Made by a program: the position numbers and the translations under genes. A stretch of 64,000 bases of DNA from Parcubacteria group bacterium LiPW_15. GTDB taxonomy: Bacteria > Patescibacteria > Paceibacteria > UBA6257 > 2-01-FULL-56-20. The notes under the pieces are model-generated. The model was not told where the DNA came from, did no database searches, and saw only the letters and a program-made list of their open reading frames with translations. Positions 31,652 to 40,300 of this stretch are shown one piece after another (position 1 is the stretch's first letter; each line of letters opens with the position of its first letter). Location: positions 124,001-188,000 of the forward strand of contig VMER01000001.1 of NCBI GenBank assembly GCA_007375645.1, given 5' to 3'.

Positions 31652-32434
31652 TTATAGGCGCCAGGGATTCGGCTTCAGAATCGGAAGTAGTCTTTTCCGA
31701 AAATCGAGTGCCAAGATGCTGAAGAAAACGTAACGTTCCGTTTGCTCTAACGACGCAAGCAGGAATTCCCCGTTCGGAAATGGTGATTCCGGACTCAGTA
31801 AGAATCTGCCCTCCTCGGCTTCGCAGGCGATTTTAAACGCCAGGTCTTTTCGGATATCGGCGTCCGTCAGGTCGAGGCCAGAATCTTCTCGAACCCAAGC
31901 CGCATGTCTCTCGAAATCAATTTCAAATGCCGAGGGAGAGACAAATTTAGACGTATTCGCCTGGACCTCTTTTGCCGCGACGGGACGACCCCCGAGCACT
32001 TCTTCTTCCCAATCCAACAGGATGATGCTTCCAGCCGCCGGAGATTTATCAATCTGAGCCGAGAGCATTGTCTTGTATTGAGCTTCTACATTCGGACAAA
32101 CTCTGCCGGTATCGATATAGGATCTGTTTAGGGTAATCCACCAATTAACCGTGGCTCCGTTTCCGGAGAACAGACCTATGATTTTAGGAATGAGCTCTTG
32201 AATCAGTTCCAATTCCGTTTTTATTGGTGAAAACTCCCCACCCTGCGCTTTCAGGCGTTCTTCCAAGTCCTTCGCAACGCACCACTGGGTCAGAATCTGA
32301 ACCGGTCTGCCATTCAGAATACAGTCGTTAACGTAATCGTCTGCCCACTCGTCTATTTTCTTGTTATTTGCTCTAACGAGTTTATTCTGCATTCGCAGGG
32401 CAGCCATGATTATCTGAGTCTGTTTCAACCTCAT
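31652..32434 (-). CDS. Hypothetical protein (260 aa)
   Basis: An unrecognised 260-residue soluble protein, helical at the N-terminus (RLKQTQIIMAALRMQNKLVRANNKK), with Trp-rich stretches (ATVNWWITLNRSY) and an acidic C-terminal half ending in LALDFRKRLLPILKPNPWRL. I chose ATG 32434 because AAGGAG lies 8-9 nt upstream; the longer frame runs into the tRNA-His gene. With its dedicated terminator and Shine-Dalgarno it resembles the cassettes. It is downstream of the unusual tRNA-His on the same strand. Confidence 0.72.
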   Translation of the reverse strand: MRLKQTQIIMAALRMQNKLVRANNKKIDEWADDYVNDCILNGRPVQILTQWCVAKDLEERLKAQGGEFSPIKTELELIQELIPKIIGLFSGNGATVNWWITLNRSYIDTGRVCPNVEAQYKTMLSAQIDKSPAAGSIILLDWEEEVLGGRPVAAKEVQANTSKFVSPSAFEIDFERHAAWVREDSGLDLTDADIRKDLAFKIACEAEEGRFLLSPESPFPNGEFLLASLEQTERYVFFSILALDFRKRLLPILKPNPWRL

Positions 32435-32561
32435 GGTTTTTTTCTCCTTCCATTGTAAAAGTGCTCCTGATCTCCCAAGGAGAACAGACTTAATTTGCAC
32501 AAATTTATATTTGAGCCGATTAAGCCTGCTCTTCTTTATTTTTCTTTTTTTATAGCTCATG

Positions 32562-32633
32562 GGTCCTGGACGGGACTTGCACCCGCAACCAATGCCTTCA
32601 CGGGGCACCGCTCTTCTATTGAGCTACCAGGAC
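32562..32633 (-). tRNA. trnH: tRNA-His (GUG), atypical
   Basis: Acceptor GTCCTGG/CCAGGAC with discriminator C73, and a G at position -1 (plus-strand C at 32634), both hallmarks of tRNA-His. The anticodon loop CCGTGAA gives GTG. Oddities: the D loop AATAGAA lacks the G18-G19 pair, position 33 is C instead of U, and the T loop is TGCAAGT instead of TTCRANN. It may be functional but with a weak elbow, or a mobile-element type. Confidence 0.8.
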
Positions 32634-32716
32634 CAGATAAGAGGGAGGGGAAAAACTCCCCTCCCGAATAACGTGTGCGGTCCCGTGCCCCCCAAACTGA
32701 CTCCGAGTTCATTCAT
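32624..32716 (-). CDS. Possible 30-aa ORF with strong ribosome-binding site
   Basis: The start at 32716 is preceded by AAGGAGG at ideal distance. The frame (MNELGVSLGGTGPHTLFGRG and a hydrophobic tail) ends at a TAG inside the 5' end of tRNA-His. The Shine-Dalgarno is as good as those of the cassette genes, but the peptide is short and the overlap with a tRNA is unusual. Confidence 0.35.
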   Translation of the reverse strand: MNELGVSLGGTGPHTLFGRGVFPLPLIWSW

Positions 32717-32763
32717 CGCGACCTCCTTCGATGCGAATGAATTTGCCTCTCGCGGGCGGACAA

Positions 32764-32793
32764 ACAAAACCCCCTCCAAACAAGGAGGGGGTT
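32764..32793 (-). terminator. Terminator of YerC-like gene
   Basis: CCCCCTCC (32770-32777) pairs with GGAGGGGG (32784-32791). On the minus strand TTTTG-TTT follows. Confidence 0.85.
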
Positions 32794-32825
32794 AGCTTTA
32801 TGTTGAATATTTAATCAGAAAAATA

Positions 32826-33140
32826 TCAAGACAACCCTCTCCTTATTTGGATAGGATTATGATGATGAAGGCGATCAATGATAGTGCGATAACCGCCAGC
32901 TTTGCCGTTCAACCATTTAGAAACCCTGGCGACCGTGGTCGAGCTTAGACCGGTTTTCAGTCCGATCGCAGAGTATGAGACATTTTCGCTTAGAAGTTCC
33001 GCCGTTTGTAGTCGGTTAGCAAATTCGGTTATTTCTTTTTCGGTCATTAAATCGCGCAAAAAACGCCTCGCCTCATCCGGTGTTTTGATAGCAAATATTG
33101 CCTGAATCAATCTATCGTTTTCGGTGCTGGTCCAGTTCAT
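32826..33140 (-). CDS. YerC/YecD-family TrpR-related repressor
   Basis: A 104-residue DNA-binding protein of the TrpR/YerC superfamily: helical dimerisation part with RFLRDLMTEKEITEFANRLQTAELL and the HTH SYSAIGLKTGLSSTTVARVSKWL. The start region carries overlapping CTTTAG/CTAAAG half-sites over its own promoter, consistent with autorepression. It is monocistronic, with a terminator at 32764-32793. The effector and targets beyond itself are unknown; the sequence does not show that tryptophan is the ligand. Confidence 0.9.
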   Translation of the reverse strand: MNWTSTENDRLIQAIFAIKTPDEARRFLRDLMTEKEITEFANRLQTAELLSENVSYSAIGLKTGLSSTTVARVSKWLNGKAGGYRTIIDRLHHHNPIQIRRGLS

Positions 33141-33146
33141 ATCGCC

Positions 33147-33175
33147 ACTTTAGCAAACTAAAGCACTTTAGTCAA
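33147..33175 (-). promoter_or_regulatory. Promoter and operator of YerC-like gene
   Basis: On the minus strand TTGACT (33170-33175), 17 bp, TAAAGT (33147-33152). Three alternating half-sites CTTTAG (33148), CTAAAG (33158) and CTTTAG (33166) form overlapping palindromes across the core promoter. Confidence 0.78.
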
Positions 33176-33231
33176 GTGGAGCGACCGCAAGGGTTAAAAT
33201 GTGAGCTACCCCCAAGACTTTGGGTTGTTTC

Positions 33232-34806
33232 TTACAAACGCCTTTTTTTGCAATAGTTATTGACTTCTTGCTTTACAAAAACTATCCAGCCGAATATTCC
33301 TCCGGAAAGGAAAACGACCAGCAGGATCAATAATCCGATTGCCAAATAGACATTGTCTATGCTGATTGATCCGATGCTGATTACGGGAGCGCGCTCTATT
33401 TTCAAACTGACTGAGGGCGAGTCTCCGCTTGTAGCGCCGCGGCTGTCCATAACTGCGGCATACAGGCTATATATACCCTCCCTTAGCTCGCCTGCCCAAA
33501 CGAGGCGAAAATTACCGAATGGATCGCTTCTTACGATCTGCGTTTTTGTTCCTCCTTCCTCATTTTTGATAAAGACGGTTACCGTGCTGTCCGGATAAGT
33601 TGTTCCTATAAATTCCAACACTTCACCGGTCTTTGATGCAATAGGATATTGAGTGAACTTCGGAGAATCGATCGCCACGACTTCAAATTCTTTTGCCGCC
33701 GTAGAAACATTTCCGGCTTTGTCCACCGCTTGAACCAAAAGTATTTTCTTTCCTGAGGCTTGATGATTTAAAACTAACGGCTGGTTTTGCAGAGTGAGTG
33801 CATCAACGTTATAAAAATCTTCGCCATCCACTTTGACCGCGAAATGATCAAGGCCGGAAGTCTTGTCTGTTGAGGTGACATTGAAAGCCGGCTCTGGATT
33901 GGTTTTGTCTTCCAGGGTTATTGCTTCTATGAGTGCTTGATCCGGCGGCAAGGTATCAATCTGCACGCGGAAGTGGGAAATTGAACCCCAACCGTACTTA
34001 TTTTTTTCCTGCACGTGGAAATACCATATCCCGTCGCCCAAACCGGTTATTTCCTTTGAGTCTATCGCCGGAGAATAAGTTTTGGTCGGATACGATTTGG
34101 CTGCTCTATCTAGCAAAATTCTTACTGAAGTAACTCCTTTGGGCAAAGGACCCCAGTCAAAACTTGCAGAAGATGTGGCATACCAGGCGGAAGGATCGGG
34201 ATGAGTGAAAGAAATCACCTGGGGCGCGGCCGGAACGCCGCTTATAACCGACGGCGTAGTAGCTTCGGGAGAGGAAAGCGATGGAGGGGTTGAGACCTCC
34301 GGAACCTTCCCATTGTTTATTAGGTTGTAATTGGCGCCGGAAAGATCTTTGAGAACATTTGTCCCCTGCCCGTCATTTGCGAGTACCGAACCATCGGTTA
34401 TAACAAGAGATGCCGTTCCTGAGCTTTTTACCCTAAAATTTATTTTTATGATCGTACCGGATAAGCCAATGTACCCCGGATTTAAAACCACTTCTTCAAA
34501 ACTAACCTCGCCCGTAAAATTAGAAAGGGTCGGTTCTTGGGACCAGAGATTAACAATAGAAGCTGCTTTAGAAATGGAAACCGCTTCCAATTTATCTTTG
34601 GGAAAAGCGATTGTGCCAGACATCGCGTTAATGCTTTGGTCTACGCTCGAAACCACTACTGTCGTGGTGAAAGTATCACCTACCGAATAGCTGGCCGTAT
34701 CCGGCAGAATTTCCAACAAGGCCGCGTCAGCTTTAAAGGCAGAGGAAAATAACAGAATGGACGCAAACAATATTAATCCTTTTAAAAAATTTTTATAAAT
34801 ATGCAC
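33232..34806 (-). CDS. Cohesin-domain surface protein with Ig-like repeats and C-terminal anchor
   Basis: A 524-residue exported protein: signal peptide (about residues 5-28), a cohesin-like domain (LEILPDTASYSVGDTFTTTVVVSSV...GTASLVITDGSVLANDGQG), a Ser/Pro/Thr linker, Ig/FN3-like modules, and a C-terminal membrane helix followed by a basic tail. Cohesins bind dockerins; a dockerin protein is encoded two genes upstream. I chose GTG 34806, just after the upstream stop; the frame is open to 34839. It is probably cell-surface anchored. Confidence 0.85.
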   Translation of the reverse strand: MHIYKNFLKGLILFASILLFSSAFKADAALLEILPDTASYSVGDTFTTTVVVSSVDQSINAMSGTIAFPKDKLEAVSISKAASIVNLWSQEPTLSNFTGEVSFEEVVLNPGYIGLSGTIIKINFRVKSSGTASLVITDGSVLANDGQGTNVLKDLSGANYNLINNGKVPEVSTPPSLSSPEATTPSVISGVPAAPQVISFTHPDPSAWYATSSASFDWGPLPKGVTSVRILLDRAAKSYPTKTYSPAIDSKEITGLGDGIWYFHVQEKNKYGWGSISHFRVQIDTLPPDQALIEAITLEDKTNPEPAFNVTSTDKTSGLDHFAVKVDGEDFYNVDALTLQNQPLVLNHQASGKKILLVQAVDKAGNVSTAAKEFEVVAIDSPKFTQYPIASKTGEVLEFIGTTYPDSTVTVFIKNEEGGTKTQIVRSDPFGNFRLVWAGELREGIYSLYAAVMDSRGATSGDSPSVSLKIERAPVISIGSISIDNVYLAIGLLILLVVFLSGGIFGWIVFVKQEVNNYCKKRRL

Positions 34807-34810
34807 GTTT

Positions 34811-35644
34811 TTATTTGTACCGTCTGCGCAAAAATACATAAGCCACTACTATTAATAGTAGCAAAACAAGCAAAACCGCGGCGTTAGTCCAATTCCAAAA
34901 TGGTTTGTTTTTAGCCTCCAGTATTGCCTCCCGAACATTTCCCGCCCTATCTACTGCGCGTACATAAATATCGCTCGCGAGTTTTTGATCTTTTAAAAGG
35001 TAGGGAGATCCAGCGCTGGAAGAGGAGAATCTGCCGCCGCCCAGGACCAAAGAATTTTCAATCAGTTCATAACGAGCTATTCCCGAGCCTTTATCCGTCG
35101 TTGAAAATACCAATGCCCACTTTCCGTCATATAAGCTGTCATTTTGAATTAGCTGAGGAACAAAACTTTCCGGTGAAATTTCATCGCTTAAATTCGCGCC
35201 CGGCATGGACCCGGGATTTACCAACGCGTCTCCGGCAAGAGAGATGGATCTTCCGCTGCCGTCGTTCAAATACGCGCTACCGGAAACACGGAAGCTTCCT
35301 TCCGAGGCAGGCGCCTTGGAAAAATTCAAATTAATCAGTTTTACTGCCGACCCCATCATGCCTCCGGGAATCATTCCGGAAAAGCTGACTAAGCCGTCGT
35401 CGTTAGAAAACCCGGGCTTTGTTATCCAAAAATTGACCGCAGAATTCCCGTCTCCCAATGAAGCGATTTGAAACACCTTGGGATCAAACCTTAAGCTGAC
35501 ATCTATAACGTTTATCGCGTCTCCCTCGGTATCTAAAAGAACATCCACTTGTCCAAGTGCGGAGTTTTGAAATCTTATCGCCGCGCCAAGCACTTGGTTC
35601 GGAATAAGCAGGGTCGCCAATAATAGAAATAAATACTTTTTCAT
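34811..35644 (-). CDS. Cohesin-domain membrane-anchored protein
   Basis: A 277-residue protein: signal peptide (LLLATLLIPNQVLGA), a cohesin-like beta-sandwich (IRFQNSALGQVDVLLDTEGDAINVIDVSLRFDPKVFQI...FSGMIPGG...SAYLNDGSG), a second beta-rich region and a C-terminal membrane helix (AAVLLVLLLLIVVAYVF) with an RRRYK tail. The layout mirrors the downstream gene. Together the two could display dockerin-tagged proteins on the cell surface. Confidence 0.85.
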   Translation of the reverse strand: MKKYLFLLLATLLIPNQVLGAAIRFQNSALGQVDVLLDTEGDAINVIDVSLRFDPKVFQIASLGDGNSAVNFWITKPGFSNDDGLVSFSGMIPGGMMGSAVKLINLNFSKAPASEGSFRVSGSAYLNDGSGRSISLAGDALVNPGSMPGANLSDEISPESFVPQLIQNDSLYDGKWALVFSTTDKGSGIARYELIENSLVLGGGRFSSSSAGSPYLLKDQKLASDIYVRAVDRAGNVREAILEAKNKPFWNWTNAAVLLVLLLLIVVAYVFLRRRYK

Positions 35645-35657
35645 TATATTTGCCGAG

Positions 35658-36800
35658 TTAGCCGGTCCAATAATAAGCCATTATGCTGAAATCCTTTAGG
35701 TCCACTTTGCCGTCGGCGTTCAAATCGGCTTTTTGAGCGGCAGGGGTCGTGAGAGCCCGTCTATACCAATACGCGAGTATAGAAAAGTCCACCAAGTTAA
35801 CTCGTCCATCTCCGCTTATGTCGGTTTTTATGGTTTTCGGCGTTAAACTCGCCAAAATAGTTTTTGTTCCGACCTTAAATCCGGCGGTTTTAGAAAATGA
35901 GGTCATATCTCCGTCTTTTGCCGCGGTTGCCCTGGTGCTATGATCGCCGTAATCGACTTCGGAAGTATCAAATTTATATAGCCAAATTCCTGACTCGTCG
36001 GAAATAGTCTTTTTTGTTAGCTGTCGCGGCGAATTGATAAGAACGGAAATAGTAGAACTTGGAGCGCTTTGACCAAAAATGCTTATCGGTTGTCCGCGCT
36101 GAACTTCTATTTTATCCACGGAAATTGTCGGTGCAAAAAATATTCCACTGACCACCGTAGTAAAACCGGTGGTTACGCCGACCTGAAATTGTTGAGTCAA
36201 AGAACGATTATATTGCGAGTCTTCCGCCCAGATTCCGAAATTATACGAACCTGCGGTGAGTCCGCTGGCCCTGATCTCGAAATTCGCGTCATCTCCGGCC
36301 AAAGTGGTGCCAAAGATCTGCCCGTCTTTCAGAATAGTTATGACGCTCCTGGGGTACGCTTTTCCGCGAAAGATCGCCTGAACTTCGGAGGGTGTTGGCG
36401 GCCAATATCCTCCTCCCCCTCCGCCACCGCCCCCGCCGCCCGAGGGCGGAGTAACAACGCAATTCGCGTCTACCGTGCATGTATCCGTTCCCGCGCCGGT
36501 TATAGTAGCGCAAGTTTGACTCACGCAAGACTTATGGGTGGGCACCGGAGGAATCACGTAATATAAAAATCCGCTGTTAATCCGATAGCTTGCGGTAAGA
36601 CCGGAACCGGCGACCAATTGACCGACGGAACTTTGGAGTTTGTAGCTAGCGGACACCGAAAGCCCGGCACCGGAATCTATAACCGGATCCGCGACTTTAA
36701 AATTTGAAGAGGAATAATTTTCTCCGGCCGCCAAAATCGGAATAACAAAAAAAGAAACGGTGGCTAATTGTAAAATAATTTTAGACCACGATTTTCTCAT
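35658..36800 (-). CDS. Secreted dockerin-domain protein
   Basis: A 380-residue exported protein: signal peptide (1-25), a domain with YKLQSSVGQ, a Cys-containing linker, a run of 11 Gly (about residues 120-131), Ig-like modules, and at the C-terminus a dockerin (about residues 327-380). The dockerin has two calcium-loop repeats, DISGDGRVNLVDFSILAYW and DLNADGKVDLKDFSIMAYYW, 32 residues apart. It lacks a membrane anchor, so it is the natural ligand for the two cohesin proteins downstream in the same operon. Confidence 0.9.
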   Translation of the reverse strand: MRKSWSKIILQLATVSFFVIPILAAGENYSSSNFKVADPVIDSGAGLSVSASYKLQSSVGQLVAGSGLTASYRINSGFLYYVIPPVPTHKSCVSQTCATITGAGTDTCTVDANCVVTPPSGGGGGGGGGGGYWPPTPSEVQAIFRGKAYPRSVITILKDGQIFGTTLAGDDANFEIRASGLTAGSYNFGIWAEDSQYNRSLTQQFQVGVTTGFTTVVSGIFFAPTISVDKIEVQRGQPISIFGQSAPSSTISVLINSPRQLTKKTISDESGIWLYKFDTSEVDYGDHSTRATAAKDGDMTSFSKTAGFKVGTKTILASLTPKTIKTDISGDGRVNLVDFSILAYWYRRALTTPAAQKADLNADGKVDLKDFSIMAYYWTG

Positions 36801-36897
36801 TTTAATACTGGGTCCAGACTGCCTGCCGGTAGGTAGAGATAAACATCACGAAATGGCGCGAGGGGAAATCCAGAACGGCAATGTTCTCGGTGCGAAG

Positions 36898-37308
36898 TTA
36901 CTTGTCTTCTGTTTTCGCCGAAGGAGCGCTCTGGGTTTGCGGTTCCGAACCCAGATTAACCGGAGCTATGTCCACAATCTTATTTTGAGATGGACTATAA
37001 AGTATCGCTTTTCTGGCATTGGTATAAAGAAGAACTTTATCCCCTTTTTGAGCGCTGGCGAAAAACGGCTGGCCGACCAGTTCTGCCGGATCCAAAATCG
37101 TGGCCATGGTCGGAATCTCACCCTGCGGAAGAACCATAAGCTTGCCGACTTCCGCCACTATCTTCTGAACTTCCTCCCGGGCGATTTGCTGAGGATCGGC
37201 CCTCAAACTTCTGACTTGAAAAAAGAAGTAAATTGCCAGACCGGCAGAAAGGATGAATAAAACTGCGACGGCTAAAAATAATTTTGCACTAACCCATCTT
37301 TCAAACAT
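36898..37308 (-). CDS. Single-pass membrane protein (136 aa)
   Basis: A 136-residue protein with an N-terminal membrane helix (LFLAVAVLFILSAGLAIYFFF), a helical linker DPQQIAREEVQKIVAEVGKL, and a compact beta-rich domain (PTMATILDPAELVGQPFF...DKVLLYTNARKAILYSP). It is then followed by a disordered Ser/Pro/Gln tail. The extracytoplasmic domain recurs in Patescibacteria to my recollection, but no function is known. It lies between the dockerin gene and the giant surface protein. Confidence 0.75.
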   Translation of the reverse strand: MFERWVSAKLFLAVAVLFILSAGLAIYFFFQVRSLRADPQQIAREEVQKIVAEVGKLMVLPQGEIPTMATILDPAELVGQPFFASAQKGDKVLLYTNARKAILYSPSQNKIVDIAPVNLGSEPQTQSAPSAKTEDK

Positions 37309-37360
37309 TTTCTAATTAAATCTTAAATAATCGCGACTTGTTAATTTTTATTGTATCACA

Positions 37361-40300
37361 CTATTGCGCTGCCGGAATGTCTTCGGTTGAAACCGGAACC
37401 GGCGGGACCGGCGGTTCTGCGGGCGCCGGAGTATCAGCCGGCAACACCGGATCAGATACCGGTTCGACATCGCCGACAACCGGTTCGGAAGGAGTATCGC
37501 CCGTTGGGGTTGAAGATCCGCCGTCGTCTGCTGCCGGCGGGGTTTGAGGCGGAAGGACAGGATCTTCCGGCGCAGTCGAGCCTTGACCGGAGTCAGTTGT
37601 CGTCGAATTTTCTGCGGAAGGAACCGTGCTGGAAGAAATGTCGGCAGGAGGCGGAATCCCCCCGCCCGGTTCGACAGGAGGATTAACGGCCGGAACAGGT
37701 AACGGCGGGTCAGTCGAGATTGAGCTGAACAGTTTGGCGTTTTTAATCGCGATCGCCATCCAATTAAACTTGATGTTTGCGGGGGCCGATCTATTCAGAT
37801 AGATGGTAAAACCTTTTGCGGTGGAATTTGTAACCGCATATTTTACTTCATTCAGAAACGCATTATCCGCGCTATTTTCCGGGGAGTCGGCGTCAAACAC
37901 CATCGTCGCATTTACCACCGGTTCATCCATGTATTGTTTTTCGAAAACAATATCCACAGATCTTGCGCCAGTAGAAACAACCGCGAATCCGCCGGTATCG
38001 GAATTAAAGTATGGCCGGCCGAAGAATATCGCATCGTTCATGAACGAGATCGCCGTGTCCATCGCGTCTATACGGTCCACCAAAAGCCCTTTGGCATATA
38101 TCTGCGGGGTAATTATTTCCAATCCCGCAGAAAGCCGATCGACAAAAACCTCGGACCTGTTTATGTTGGCGGCCGAAGAATCGGTTGAACTGCTCCTGCT
38201 TATCAACTCACCCAGAATATTTTTGGCAAAATCTATTTCCGAAAAAACCGTGGAAGAACCATTGGTATATTGCCCGTTCTCAATAAATAATCCCGAAAGA
38301 AGAGTGCCCAAGGAAGAACCGTTGAAATATCCGGGATGCACGAAGACCGTCACTGTGCCGGTAGCGACGGAACCGTCAAAGGCTGTGAGCGCCTGACCCA
38401 AGACTCGACCGGCTTTATCCGCGCGCATTCCATAGCCCTTTTCTCCGGCAGAAGTAATATAGTCACCAACTTTGATTGGTCCGTTTTCCGCGCTGACTTT
38501 TACCGGCACCCGGCCCACCAGAGCGATTATTGTCGAACCGTGTGCCGCTCCCCCGCCGGCAATGAATCCTGCGGTTTCGGTCACTGCGCCGGCCAGGTTT
38601 TTATCGAACGATTTGCCGGATTTCTCAAATTTGCCGGGATTGTTCGCGGAAACAGAAAGGATATCTCCGGCATTGTAATCGCTGTCGCTGCCAACCACAT
38701 CCACATATTCGCCCATATCCGCATTCCCGCCGGAAATACTTCCTCGAGCAACCAAGGAAACCCCTGTCGTTAGGCCGGTATCCGACGCCAAAAACATTAC
38801 CGCGCTTGAAGCTGTCGAGAGCGTGCAATTAGTGAGGGCGCAAACCGTGAGCGCGGTGGTCGTTGCGAAAGGAGTGGATGTGCCGATGCTAAGACCAACG
38901 GAGAAGTATCCCTGTCCGGTATTTGATACGCTGAACTTAGACGATGTTCCAACCTGCGTGTCGATTAAATACTGCACGCCTGTTCCAAGCGATGTTTCGG
39001 TCCTTTTTATCAATAGATCAGTATTGGCGGCGGTGGATGTGGATACTTGGTTATAAACCGGGACTATTGTCAAAGCTCCATTTGTGCCCGAAGTCTGCGA
39101 ATGAGTGCCGCTGCCCAGAGTAACGGCAAACCGATTTGCCGTTGAGAAATTTCCGTTTTGAAAAGTAAGGGATGAGTTTGAGGCAGTCGAGCCGATGTTT
39201 CCAAAATATCCATTGGCAAAATATACCTGAGAACTATCCACGTAGGCGCCGGTGCCCCACCAGGTTCTTCCGTTTGTGGCGGCAGTTACACGAAATCTAC
39301 TCGTGCCACCCAATTTAAAATCAATGAAATTTTGTTCCCCGCTTCCCACCGCGGTTGATGTTCTGTCTATCAGCAAATCCGTCCCTCCAGCGGTGCCTGT
39401 CTGATTGTATGTCGTAATAATTTTAACTCCATAATCAATGCCGGAGGATGCCGAAAACGAAGATGCAACATCCAGTTTACTTCCGGGAGTCGAGGTCCCA
39501 ATCCCAACATTGCCGCTTATATACAAATTACTTGCGCTTGTTCCGTCTCCGGCTACCACGTTTAATGTGGGCGTTGCCGCTGATGTTACGGAAAGAGCTG
39601 GAAATACAGAAGTTTCAAGTCCAAGAGTGAGTCTTGAGAACGTGGCGTTCGTCGCAACGTCTAATAGTCTAACCCTTCCATCTGCCGCTCCAGGAGAGAA
39701 CCTACCAGTACCCATACGAAGTGAACTTCCAGCTATGTTCCCGGCGGTCAATGCGCTATTGATCGTAACTTGTCCTGTTCTGTCTACGCTAAACAAATTT
39801 GTCGTCCCCGCTGCTCCACCTAAAACTTGAAATGGTTTAGAAGCGGCACCGGAGGCAGTGTCTGTAATAGCGATTTTAACACCCACAGGCGTTCCTGACG
39901 TATTCCAAGTTTGGGCGATATTCAAAACAGAACCAGCGAGGGAACCAGAATTTGAGAGGGCGGTGTCCAGAATGTCGAGCTTAGAAACTGGAGTTGAGGT
40001 TCCCACTCCGATATTTCCGGCAAAATAATTCGTTGAACTTGCTCCGCTCTGGTAAATGCCAAAACCTCCGTTGTTTGTCATTTCGAGCGACCGCCAGTCT
40101 GCGGCGACCGTAAGCGTTGGATTTATATAAATTCCACGGGTTATTCCATTTGCTCCGCCGGTTTGATTGATTATGGGCTTAACATCCAGATTTATAAACG
40201 TTCCCGCTCCGGAAGTCGGGTTGAAAGTTCTGGCGTATTGGGTACCGGTATAATTGCCGGAAGTTATGCCGATGTTTTCTCCAACAAAAGCTGTTCCAAT

